From assembly GCA_038223165.1 (NCBI GenBank), contig JBBRHE010000124.1, forward strand, positions 1 through 11,170: a stretch of DNA of 11,170 bases. Reading direction: 5' to 3'. The position numbers and the translations under genes are program-made. Positions 1-7,460 of the stretch are shown piece by piece. The notes below the pieces were generated by a model. That model had not been told where the DNA came from, did no database searches, and saw nothing but the letters and a program-made list of their open reading frames with translations. Source of the stretch: DASYHQ01 sp038223165 (GTDB lineage Bacteria > Planctomycetota > Phycisphaerae > Tepidisphaerales > Tepidisphaeraceae). Numbering within the stretch: the first letter of the stretch is position 1; each line of letters starts with the position of its first letter.

Positions 1-8
1 TTGAAACC

Positions 9-722
9 TTACGCCTGACGACGACGACGCATCGCAGCGCCGAGCAGGCCTAGACCGATCACACCAACCGCGGTCGGTTCGGGGACGACGGCTATCGGGA
101 ACGCCAACGACTCGGTGAACGTCAACGATCCGGTTCCACCGGGATTGCTGCCACCTGCGGTGTTTGCACCGAACGACTCGTTTGAGCGGAAGGCGGAGTC
201 GGAGATGTACGTCCCTACGAAGTTGAACGCCGCAGGGTTGCCGATAGCCGACAAGGGGAGCGTAACGACCCGTGGATCAGTGCCGGTCGCCGTCGCGCCA
301 CTGACGAACGTGTGGGTTGGACCGGATTCAAGATCGAAAAGCGCGGTATACCCACTAGCGATGTTGAGTCCGAAGTCGGCAGTGAAGCCCGCTGCGAAGT
401 TGACTTGGGTGCGGTTGGTGCCGTCGAAACCGGAAACGGCCCTTCGGCCACCGTCGGTCGCGTCAATCAGTGAGGACGTGTTAGCAAACCCACCGGCCAC
501 GCTGTCGATGTACAGGACGAGCACGTCGTTGAGCGAGGCCGCTTGGTCGAGCGTTATCGTCAGGTTGGTACCGTCGCTCGTAATATCGAGCGTGCCGTTA
601 CCGATCGGCCCACCGAAACCGGTTGCGCCGTTACCAAAATATGCCGCGCGTGCGTCGCTCGCGACAGCACCAAATGCCGCCAAAGCAACTGCGACGCATG
701 AAATCCGTGAACCCATTCGCAT
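9..722 (-). CDS. PEP-CTERM sorted, secreted surface protein
   Basis: A 237-residue exported protein. Seen: an N-terminal signal peptide (residues about 1-26, basic start, hydrophobic core, cleavage after ARA) and a C-terminal tail of about 26 residues with the VPEP motif, a hydrophobic segment and a terminal RRRR cluster. This is the classic PEP-CTERM signal recognised by exosortase. The body is rich in Gly, Ser, Thr and Asn and looks beta-sandwich-like (segments such as LDITSDGTNLTITL and LVLYIDS). This faintly recalls CBM9/DOMON-like domains, but I cannot assign a family. The start was chosen at the ATG at 720-722 because GGAGG (729-733) sits 6 bases upstream; the upstream extension to 875 lacks signal-peptide logic. 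It diverges from the LacI-type gene and shares its upstream region, so the regulator probably controls it. A role in holding or sensing alpha-glucan at the surface is inference from context only. Confidence 0.85.
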   Translation of the reverse strand: MRMGSRISCVAVALAAFGAVASDARAAYFGNGATGFGGPIGNGTLDITSDGTNLTITLDQAASLNDVLVLYIDSVAGGFANTSSLIDATDGGRRAVSGFDGTNRTQVNFAAGFTADFGLNIASGYTALFDLESGPTHTFVSGATATGTDPRVVTLPLSAIGNPAAFNFVGTYISDSAFRSNESFGANTAGGSNPGGTGSLTFTESLAFPIAVVPEPTAVGVIGLGLLGAAMRRRRQA

Positions 723-728
723 AACCAT

Positions 729-733
729 CCTCC
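729..733 (-). promoter_or_regulatory. Shine-Dalgarno site of the PEP-CTERM gene
   Basis: GGAGG on the minus strand lies 6 bases before the ATG at 720-722 and directly abuts another in-frame ATG (726-728), which is too close to be used. This decides the start. Confidence 0.7.
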
Positions 734-881
734 GGAAGTTGTAGGTGACGTGACTTGCCGACGACGGCAAGGGCGTCAGACTGTGAAATGTAGACCGAAC
801 TCTGCTGCGGGACCGACGACTCGTCGCCGGTCTCGCGGCCGCTCCGCTATCAACGTGACGGGCGAGAACTGCCACTTCAGT

Positions 882-893
882 TTAACCGGTTTA
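882..893. promoter_or_regulatory. Candidate LacI-family operator
   Basis: TTAACCGGTTTA is a near-perfect palindrome around a CG centre, with a perfect 8-base core AACCGGTT at 884-891. LacI/GalR regulators typically bind even palindromes with a central CG. The site lies between the divergent PEP-CTERM and LacI-type genes. On the minus strand it is downstream of an AT-rich, TATAAA-containing stretch (about 915-925), a good position to block transcription of the PEP-CTERM gene. That this LacI protein binds here is inference. Confidence 0.45.
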
Positions 894-986
894 TCTAAAA
901 AAGCAAATTAGAATTTTATAGAACGCCAATTCATCGTTGATTCTGCGGCTTTAAACGCCATCTTTGAGGGGGAACCCTTAGATCAT

Positions 987-1014
987 TTGCATTTGTTAAA
1001 CTGCGAGGTAAACT
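987..1014 (+). promoter_or_regulatory. Possible promoter of the LacI-type gene
   Basis: TTGCAT (987-992) and TAAACT (1009-1014) are separated by 16 bases in an AT-rich stretch about 70 bases before the start codon. Both hexamers are partial matches to the housekeeping sigma factor consensus. The -10 candidate coincides with one copy of the TAAACTG repeat, so a protein bound there would block initiation. Confidence 0.3.
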
Positions 1015-1024
1015 GTTTTAACTG
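996..1024. repeat. Three spaced TAAACTG-like copies upstream of the LacI-type gene
   Basis: TTAAACTG (996-1003), GTAAACTG (1008-1015) and TTTAACTG (1017-1024) lie in one 29-base stretch. The outer parts also form an imperfect inverted pair, GTTAAAC (995-1001) and GTTTTAAC (1015-1022). The TTTAAC half-sites resemble those of the palindrome at 882-893. An autoregulatory operator is possible; chance in AT-rich DNA is the alternative. Confidence 0.4.
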
Positions 1025-1081
1025 ATTCGGAGAGATGTTCTAACTTTTTGGTCAACAAGCATTCTGTCCCGAGGCATTGCC

Positions 1082-2206
1082 GTGGTTCCCAGCATAATGG
1101 ATAATCTCGCCGCTCCTGTGGGGATTAACGACTCCAGTGACGACGCAACCGCCGCGAGCCCGTCCGTCCGGCCGGACCGCCCGGTCAGTCTGCGCGACGT
1201 GGCCAAGCTCGCTCAGGTGTCAGTCGCGACCGTTTCGATGGTGCTGAACGACAACCCGCGCATCAGCCGTGCAACCCACATGCACGTCCAGCGGATCATC
1301 GACAAAGTGGGGTACCGCCCGAACCGGTTGGCCCAATCCCTGTCAAGCAAGTACACGCAGGTGATAGCGATCATCATCCCCGCGCTGCGGCATGCGTTCG
1401 CCGATGCGTATTTCGGTGAGGTGATCAGTGGGGTCTGCGATCGGGCGGGCAAGCTGGGGTATAAGGTTATTCTCGAGCAGGCCAAGCCTGACTACATCAA
1501 GAGCCAGCAGCACGTTGAGATCTTCGAACGCCGCTACGTCGATGGCGTGGTCTGCATGGGCGTCAACGACCGCCATCACTTTCTCAGTGAGTTTGCCGAC
1601 CGTCGCTACCCTGCGATGGTGGTTGACAACTACTTTCCACAGTGGGGTTTGGACCACGTCGTGTGCGACTACCGCGCCGGCACCGAGCAGGCGATGAACT
1701 ATTTGCTGCAACTGGGCCACCGCAAGATCGGTTTAATTTACGCTGCGCCGGAAATCCGCACTGCGCGTGACAAGATCGAGGTCTACGAGGAAAAGCTGCG
1801 TGCGAACGGTCAGGAACCGCTTGCAACCCTGCGGGCCGACGGAAAGTTCACCGAGGCCGGCGGTGCAGAGGCGGCCGAGGCAATCCTGGCCAGGCATCCG
1901 GACGTTACGGCTCTGTTCGCAGCGAATGACAAGATGGCGATCGGGGCTCTACACTATCTGTCGCGCAAGCGCATCAAGGTGCCCGAGCAGATCTCGATCG
2001 TCGGCTTTGACGACATGCAGCAGTCGGCGTTCGCCAACCCAAGCCTGACGACGGTGCACCTGCCTTTGTACGAAGTTGGCCAGCTGGCCTGTGAGCGCCT
2101 CGTCGAACGCATTCGCGGCAAGCCCGATCGCGTCGCGGAACTGCTGCCGACGCATTTGGTCGTCCGTGAATCGACAGCGATGGCGGCGGGGCGAGTGACT
2201 GCCTGA
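1082..2206 (+). CDS. LacI/GalR-family transcriptional regulator
   Basis: A 374-residue DNA-binding regulator, probably responding to a sugar. Seen: a LacI-type helix-turn-helix and hinge at about residues 35-88 (VSLRDVAKLAQVSVATVS, then the hallmark VGYRPNRLAQSL), followed by a periplasmic-binding-protein-like effector domain (about 93-374) with ANDKMA (281-286) and VGFDD (307-311). An N-terminal extension of about 34 polar residues precedes the DNA-binding domain and is longer than usual. The start is GTG at 1082 with GAGG (1071-1074) 7 bases upstream; an in-frame ATG at 1097 lacks a Shine-Dalgarno site but would still give an intact protein. It sits upstream of the amylase and transporter genes on the same strand and divergent from the PEP-CTERM gene, so it is the likely local regulator of alpha-glucan use. 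The ligand is not visible from sequence. Confidence 0.93.
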   Translation: MVPSIMDNLAAPVGINDSSDDATAASPSVRPDRPVSLRDVAKLAQVSVATVSMVLNDNPRISRATHMHVQRIIDKVGYRPNRLAQSLSSKYTQVIAIIIPALRHAFADAYFGEVISGVCDRAGKLGYKVILEQAKPDYIKSQQHVEIFERRYVDGVVCMGVNDRHHFLSEFADRRYPAMVVDNYFPQWGLDHVVCDYRAGTEQAMNYLLQLGHRKIGLIYAAPEIRTARDKIEVYEEKLRANGQEPLATLRADGKFTEAGGAEAAEAILARHPDVTALFAANDKMAIGALHYLSRKRIKVPEQISIVGFDDMQQSAFANPSLTTVHLPLYEVGQLACERLVERIRGKPDRVAELLPTHLVVRESTAMAAGRVTA

Positions 2207-2230
2207 AGCGAATCGAATTTTGTAATAGTG

Positions 2231-2311
2231 AACCGAGAAGACACGAAGGCACGAAGAAGGCACATCAATTGATTGGTTTTACTTCGTTCGCGCCTGCGCG
2301 TGTTCTCGGTT
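2231..2311. repeat. Imperfect palindromic repeat between regulator and amylase
   Basis: The left arm (2231-2256, AACCGAGAAG...CACGAAG) is inverted at 2282-2311 (CTTCGT...TTCTCGGTT). The outer 9-10 bases and inner 6 bases match well, and the middle is degenerate. The left arm contains near-tandem 8-mers CACGAAGG/CACGAAGA. A perfect 10-base palindrome, ATCAATTGAT (2264-2273), sits in the loop. I recall similar CACGAAG-type palindromes dispersed in many environmental bacterial genomes, but copy number here cannot be judged. It could form a long hairpin in the amylase leader or act as a leaky terminator for the regulator. Confidence 0.6.
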
Positions 2312-2343
2312 AATGTGTTGTCCCAGGATCATTTCTGTCCGCC

Positions 2344-2348
2344 GGAGG
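2344..2348 (+). promoter_or_regulatory. Shine-Dalgarno site of the amylase gene
   Basis: GGAGG lies 8 bases before the ATG at 2357, which begins a good signal peptide. This favours that start over the ATG at 2273, which would add 28 residues encoded partly by the palindromic repeat. Confidence 0.75.
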
Positions 2349-2356
2349 TTCATTCG

Positions 2357-4933
2357 ATGTCCATTGAAAATAATTACGCCCGTTTCGTCCTCTCTGCCGC
2401 GATTGTCGCGGCGTGCGCGTCGTTCGGTCATGCCGAGGCGATCGTCGACGGGAAGAACGTCACGTTCCGCCTCGACGCCCGTGAATGGGACGAAAAGCCC
2501 AAGCGCGTGAACGTCGCCGGCGCATTCCAGGGCTGGAACAAGGATCAGAACGCCCTCACGGACGACAACGGTGATGGTGTCTGGGAGGTTACCGTTCCGG
2601 TCACCGACGAGGGTCAGTTCGGCTACAAGTTCGTTATCGACGGTGAACGCTGGATAGCCGACCCCACCGGTGACAAGGAACTGGAAATCGACGACACCTA
2701 CGGCGGGAAGAACAGTGGCGTTATCGTCGGTTACGACGTCCGCAAGGCCCCACCCGTTAAGCCCGACGACGTGAACGCCAAGGCCGTCTTCCACAATGCC
2801 ACCGATGTTCGCGACGCCGACTATCTGGGTGACGGACGGGCCCGGATTGCGATTCGCGTGCAGGCTGGCGACGCAGACCGGATCGAGGTCGTCCCCATCC
2901 AAGGCCCCGCGCAGTCACTGGCGCGCGTCGGCACCGCCAACGGTCTGGACACGTTCGCTGCCATTGTGAACCTCGCCAAGGTCCCCGGTGTCGCGCCAAT
3001 CCACCCTGAATTGGCGAACGGACCGGAAACCGAACTGCGATATTTCTTCCGCGTGCGCGATGGTTCGCACACGCTGGTCTTTGACCACGCCGACGGCAAC
3101 GGTGCCACGGTGCCTTACACGCTTGCCGCAAAGTCGATCATCGACACCCCTGACTGGGCCAAGTCCGCCGTCTGGTACCAGGTCTTCCCCGAACGCTTCC
3201 GCAACGGTGATCCGTCGAACGATCCGGGTGAGGCCAAAGGCGAGCACCTCGTCAAGTGGACGAGCGACTGGTGGAAAGCCCAGCCCAACGAAACGCCGGG
3301 CGACGAGAATTTTTACCAAGGCGCCGGCAACGTCTGGCAACGCCGTTACGGTGGCGACCTGCAGGGCATGAAGCAATCACTTCCCTACCTGCGCGAGCTG
3401 GGCGTCAACGCGATTTACTTCAACCCCATTTTCGAAGCCGAGTCGATGCACAAGTACGATACGGCCGACTTCCGGCACATCGACGACAATTTTGGCGTCA
3501 AGGGAGACATCGCCAAGCTCAGCGGTGAGACCGACGACCCTGCGACCTGGCAGTGGACCGAGTCGGACAAGCTCTTCCTCGATTTTCTGGCCGAGGCGAA
3601 AAAGCAGGGCTTCAAGGTCATCATCGACGGCGTGTTCAACCACACCGGTCGGGCCCATCCGTTCTTTCAGGACGTCCTCGAAAAAGGTAAAAACAGCAAG
3701 TACGCCGACTGGTTCGAAATCACCGATTGGGGTGATGAATCGAACTGGAAAAAGATGGAAGACCCGTACACGGTCCACGGCAAGCCGGGTGGCGTGCAGT
3801 GGAAGGCGTGGGACCAGGAGAACGGGCATCTGCCCGTCTTCAAGAAGGATGGCCAGCTCGGTCTGGCGCCGGGGCCGCGCGATCACATCATGGCGATCAC
3901 CAAACGCTGGCTCGCGCCCGACGGTGACGCCAGCAAGGGCATCGACGGTTGGCGCCTCGACGTGCCCGGCGACATTCCGCACCCGTTCTGGATCGAGTGG
4001 CGCAAAGTCGTGAAAGCCGCCAACCCCGACGCTTACATCACCGGTGAAATCTGGCCGTGGGCCCAGCCATGGTTGAACCAGGGCGATCAGTTCGACGCCG
4101 TGATGAACTACCAGTTTGCCATGCCGGCCCAGGAGTTCTTCATCAATGAGCAAAAACAGATGAAGCCGACCGACTTTGTGTCGCGGCTCACGCAGTTGCA
4201 GATGGCGTACCCGTTCGAGGTCGCGCTCGTGCAGCAGAACCTGTACGACAGCCACGACACCGACCGGTTGGCGAGCATGTTCGTCAACCCCGACCGACCG
4301 TACGACGGCGCCAACCGCCCACAGGACAACGCCGCCAGTTGGCCATACTCACCAGCGAAGCCGACCGACGAGCAGTGGACGCGGCTGAAACAGGCGGCTG
4401 CGGTGCAGTTCGCGTACGTCGGCGCGCCGATGATCTACTACGGCACCGAGGCGGGCATGTGGTCGCCGGACGACCCGTCGAACCGCCAACCGATGGTTTG
4501 GCGCGAACTTCTGCCCTACGAGGACAAAACCGTCACGTTCAAGGCTGATCTGTTCAACTTTTACCAGCGGCTTATCGCGATGCGCTCGCGCGTCGAGGCG
4601 CTGCAGTTGGGCTTCTATGTTCCATTGACGGCAAACGACGCCGAGAACACGCTCGCGTTCCGGCGCAGCCTTGGTGATAAGAACGTATACGTCGTGGTAA
4701 ACCGAAGTGGCGAACGACGTATGGTGGAGGTGCCCGTCCAGGCTGTCGATGCGGACAAGCGGTTGATCAACTGGTTGGACGAGGCGCAGGTGAAGCTCGT
4801 TCAGCCAGACGTCAACGCGAACGTCGAAGCGCGGCCAACATTGAAGGTGCTTGACGGAAACGTAAAGGCGGCCGATGGCAAAGTAAGGGTTACACTGCCG
4901 GCCTATGGCACCACCATCCTGTCCGCAGAGTGA
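2357..4933 (+). CDS. Secreted GH13 alpha-amylase (neopullulanase/cyclomaltodextrinase type)
   Basis: An 858-residue exported enzyme expected to hydrolyse alpha-1,4 (possibly also alpha-1,6) bonds of starch, pullulan or maltodextrins with retention. Seen, in order: signal peptide (about 1-26, ending GHA); a CBM48/glycogen-binding-like domain (about 33-127, with VAGAFQGW and FGYKFVIDG); a second E-set-like domain (about 141-258); the GH13 barrel from VWYQVFPERF (about 272) to about 748; and a C-terminal beta domain. All catalytic regions are intact: DGVFNH (D424, H429), GWRLD (R533, nucleophile D535), GEIW (acid/base E564) and SHDTDR (H633, D634). YGGDLQGMKQSLPYL and HKYDTADF match the neopullulanase/maltogenic amylase branch. 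Most enzymes of that branch are cytoplasmic and shorter; here there is a signal peptide and two N-terminal domains. The ABC import genes follow downstream. Exact substrate specificity cannot be read from sequence. Confidence 0.93.
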   Translation: MSIENNYARFVLSAAIVAACASFGHAEAIVDGKNVTFRLDAREWDEKPKRVNVAGAFQGWNKDQNALTDDNGDGVWEVTVPVTDEGQFGYKFVIDGERWIADPTGDKELEIDDTYGGKNSGVIVGYDVRKAPPVKPDDVNAKAVFHNATDVRDADYLGDGRARIAIRVQAGDADRIEVVPIQGPAQSLARVGTANGLDTFAAIVNLAKVPGVAPIHPELANGPETELRYFFRVRDGSHTLVFDHADGNGATVPYTLAAKSIIDTPDWAKSAVWYQVFPERFRNGDPSNDPGEAKGEHLVKWTSDWWKAQPNETPGDENFYQGAGNVWQRRYGGDLQGMKQSLPYLRELGVNAIYFNPIFEAESMHKYDTADFRHIDDNFGVKGDIAKLSGETDDPATWQWTESDKLFLDFLAEAKKQGFKVIIDGVFNHTGRAHPFFQDVLEKGKNSKYADWFEITDWGDESNWKKMEDPYTVHGKPGGVQWKAWDQENGHLPVFKKDGQLGLAPGPRDHIMAITKRWLAPDGDASKGIDGWRLDVPGDIPHPFWIEWRKVVKAANPDAYITGEIWPWAQPWLNQGDQFDAVMNYQFAMPAQEFFINEQKQMKPTDFVSRLTQLQMAYPFEVALVQQNLYDSHDTDRLASMFVNPDRPYDGANRPQDNAASWPYSPAKPTDEQWTRLKQAAAVQFAYVGAPMIYYGTEAGMWSPDDPSNRQPMVWRELLPYEDKTVTFKADLFNFYQRLIAMRSRVEALQLGFYVPLTANDAENTLAFRRSLGDKNVYVVVNRSGERRMVEVPVQAVDADKRLINWLDEAQVKLVQPDVNANVEARPTLKVLDGNVKAADGKVRVTLPAYGTTILSAE

Positions 4934-4941
4934 ATCCGGCC

Positions 4942-5050
4942 CCTCTCCCGGCACGCCGGGAGAGGCTGGGTGAGGGTATTTGATCTTTGGGCGACTTTCC
5001 AAAGACGAAATCACCTTCACGCTGACCTCTCCCATGAGTACATGGGAGAG
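4942..5050. repeat. REPIN-like inverted pair of hairpin units between amylase and transporter
   Basis: Two related units face each other. The left unit (4942-4990) starts with a perfect 11-base stem (CCTCTCCCGGC with GCCGGGAGAGG, 4942-4965) and ends in CTTTGG. The right unit (4999-5050), read on the other strand, starts with a perfect 10-base stem (5027-5036 with 5041-5050, CTCTCCCATG) and also ends in CTTTGG. Between stem and end both carry TGA-G-GGT and TTT-like matches, so they are diverged inverted copies that differ mainly in the hairpin tip. The spacer is 8 bases (4991-4998). This is the architecture of REP doublets (REPIN/BIME). The first stem begins 9 bases after the amylase stop and has no T-run, so it may stabilise the 3' end or attenuate rather than fully terminate. 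Confidence 0.75.
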
Positions 5051-5110
5051 CCGCCGGAGAACGTGCATTGGCGCGACCAGGGCAGTGCTGTTTCAATGAC
5101 GTGATCCTTC

Positions 5111-7441
5111 ATGCATATCGGTCAAGTTCTTCGATATCTTCTCGGACTTGCGACGCTGCTCATCGTCGTCTGGGCGTTCGTGGACGTCGGGGCGCGTATT
5201 TTTCGAAGTGACACGCGGGGCTATGACGCGACCATCTCCGTCCTGCACTGGGGCGACCCCAACGAGGGCCAGATTATGGCCGACCTCGTGGCGGCGTTCG
5301 AGCGCGACTACCCGCGCGTGAAGGTTAAGCGCATCCACGTCAGTGCCGGTGAGTTCGACTCGAAGCTCAAGACGATGTTCGCTGCCGGTGATGCGCCGGA
5401 TCTGTTCTACCTGAAACCCGAGTCGACGCCTGAGATGGCGAGCATGAGATTGCTGACGCCGCTGGACGCGCACGTGTCCAAGGCCGAGTTGGCGGAATAT
5501 TTCCCGAAGTTACTGGAGGTCTTCCGGTACGACGGTCAGCGATCGGGCGCGGGGCCGCTGTACGGGTTGCCCAAGGATTTCACGACGGTCGGCATGTACG
5601 TGAACCTCGATCTGTTCGCGCGGGCGGGCGTCGCCGTGCCGTACGATGGGTGGACGTGGGACGAGTACGCGGTCGCGATGCGGAAGATTACTGATCTGTC
5701 CACACCCGGGCAGCGGCGCTACGGTGGCATGCTGCAGCTGTGGGACTCGACACTCCTTAGCATCATTTGGACGTATGGCGGGGATTTCTTCGGCAAGGAC
5801 TTTCGCGACGTTCGACTCGACGAGCCCGAAGCCCAAGCCGCGCTGGAGATGATCCGGCGGTTGCGGCTGGAAGAAAAAACCGTCTACAACGCCACGGGCA
5901 TCGCCAAGGACGGTGGACAGGAATTCGTGCTCGGCAACATCGGCGCGATCGGGCCATACGGCCGTTGGATGACGCCCGTCTATCGCTCGATTGAAAATTT
6001 CAAAGTCGATTTCGTCCCACTGCCGCACGCGAAGGAAAAGGCGTCCCCGCTGTTCACAAATGCGTGGGCGATCGGTGCGGGGACGAAGCATCCGACCGAA
6101 TCGCTGCAACTGCTGCGTTACCTCGTCAGCCCTGAGGGCCAAGCCAAGGCCGGACGGCTCGGCCTGGCGATCCCGAGCAATCGGGCCGTGGCGTATTCTG
6201 AGGCGTTCCACGCGCCCGGCCAGACACCTGCCAACAGCAAGGCTTTTCTGGACGCGATCGCGCTCGGCCGGTTGCAGCAGTACCCGCGCGAGCCGGAGTT
6301 TCGCCAGATCGTCGGTGAGGTGACTGAACAGGCGCTACAGCAGGGGACGATCAACGTCACCGACGCAGCGAGGGAAATCGAAAGCCGCTGGCTCGCCAGT
6401 TTGAACAGCCCGTTGAAGACGAAACAGTTTGCGCCGATGAACTGGTCGACCATCGGCAGCATCGCGCTGGCGGTTATCGCGGCACTCGTCGCGCTTTTCT
6501 GGTGGAAGGTCCAGCGAGAAAAGATCGGTGCGCTCGACCGGGCGCAGCAACGCGCGGGCTTTGCGTTCGTATCACCGTGGGTGCTGGGCTTCGCGCTGCT
6601 GACGATCGGCCCGATGGCGCTGTCGCTCGTGCTGGCGTTTGCCAAGTGGACCGCGATGACGCCGTTGAGCGAGGCGCAGTTCGTCGGGGGGGCCAACTTC
6701 GAGCACCTTGCCAAGTATGATGCGACGTTCGGCAAGAGTTTATGGGTCACGTTTTACTTCGTACTGCTCGGTGTGCCGTTGACGCAGGTCGCGGCGCTGG
6801 CGGTTGCGCTGCTGATGAACGCGAAGGTGCGCGGCATTACGATCTTCCGCACGATCTACTTCGTGCCGTCGGTCGTCAGTGGTGTGGCGCTGGCGACGCT
6901 TTGGTTGAAGTTGTTCAACAACGACTACGGCTTGATCAACACGGTGCTGCTGAAACCGTTGACGTGGCTCGGGATTGACGCGCCCGACTGGTTCGGCCTC
7001 GACGCCGCCTGGGCCGCAGTGCCGGCGTTCGTCGTCATGGGGCTGTGGGGAGTCGGTGGGGGGATGGTCATCTACCTCGCTGGCCTCAAGGGCGTTCCCG
7101 AGAGTTTGTACGAGGCTGCGACGATCGACGGCGCGGGCCCGATGCGCCGGTTGGTTAACGTGACGTTACCGATGCTGTCGCCGTTGATCTTTTTCAACGT
7201 CGTCATGGGCATCATCGGCAGCTTCCAGATTTTCACACAAGCCAAGGTAATGACCAACGGCGGGCCGGGCACCGACACGCTCTTCTACGTGCTGAACCTG
7301 TACCGCCAGGCGTTCGAATTCCACAACATGGGCTACGCGAGCGCCATGGCGTGGGTCTTGTTCCTGATCGTGCTCGCGTTCACGGCGATGGTCTTCCGTG
7401 GCAGTAAGAAGATGGTGCATTACGAGGGACTTAAAGCGTGA
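5111..7441 (+). CDS. Fused sugar ABC transporter protein: membrane-tethered binding protein plus MalF-type permease
   Basis: A 776-residue inner membrane protein joining two normally separate transporter parts. Seen: an N-terminal membrane segment (about 8-24) without a cleavage site; an extracellular solute-binding domain of the MalE/UgpB class (about 40-432, with VLHWGDPNEG, AGDAPDLFY and FTNAWAIG); a membrane segment (about 446-464); a short basic cytoplasmic stretch (KVQREK, 466-471); then a MalF/UgpA-type permease (about 483-763). The permease carries the ATPase-contact EAA loop, EAATIDGAGPMRRLVNVTLP, at 668-687. Topology fits: binding domain outside, both ends inside. It probably imports maltodextrins released by the amylase and pairs with the MalG-type protein. 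The ATG at 5111 is the first after an in-frame stop (5102-5104) and has no clear Shine-Dalgarno site. No ATPase is encoded in the window. Confidence 0.92.
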   Translation: MHIGQVLRYLLGLATLLIVVWAFVDVGARIFRSDTRGYDATISVLHWGDPNEGQIMADLVAAFERDYPRVKVKRIHVSAGEFDSKLKTMFAAGDAPDLFYLKPESTPEMASMRLLTPLDAHVSKAELAEYFPKLLEVFRYDGQRSGAGPLYGLPKDFTTVGMYVNLDLFARAGVAVPYDGWTWDEYAVAMRKITDLSTPGQRRYGGMLQLWDSTLLSIIWTYGGDFFGKDFRDVRLDEPEAQAALEMIRRLRLEEKTVYNATGIAKDGGQEFVLGNIGAIGPYGRWMTPVYRSIENFKVDFVPLPHAKEKASPLFTNAWAIGAGTKHPTESLQLLRYLVSPEGQAKAGRLGLAIPSNRAVAYSEAFHAPGQTPANSKAFLDAIALGRLQQYPREPEFRQIVGEVTEQALQQGTINVTDAAREIESRWLASLNSPLKTKQFAPMNWSTIGSIALAVIAALVALFWWKVQREKIGALDRAQQRAGFAFVSPWVLGFALLTIGPMALSLVLAFAKWTAMTPLSEAQFVGGANFEHLAKYDATFGKSLWVTFYFVLLGVPLTQVAALAVALLMNAKVRGITIFRTIYFVPSVVSGVALATLWLKLFNNDYGLINTVLLKPLTWLGIDAPDWFGLDAAWAAVPAFVVMGLWGVGGGMVIYLAGLKGVPESLYEAATIDGAGPMRRLVNVTLPMLSPLIFFNVVMGIIGSFQIFTQAKVMTNGGPGTDTLFYVLNLYRQAFEFHNMGYASAMAWVLFLIVLAFTAMVFRGSKKMVHYEGLKA

Positions 7442-7460
7442 GTTGGGACGAGGAGGAATG

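Noticed and set aside
2273..2356. N-terminal extension of the amylase
   Set aside because: It is encoded by the palindromic repeat and leader; the ATG at 2357 has a good Shine-Dalgarno site and starts a signal peptide.
3377..4255. Long open frame antisense to the amylase (292 codons)
   Set aside because: It mirrors the GC-rich codon pattern of the amylase, has no recognisable domain or start signal, and lies wholly under an intact catalytic domain.
4349..5068. Antisense open frame over the amylase end and REPIN-like repeat
   Set aside because: It is composed of the shadow of the amylase and of hairpin repeats; no protein character.
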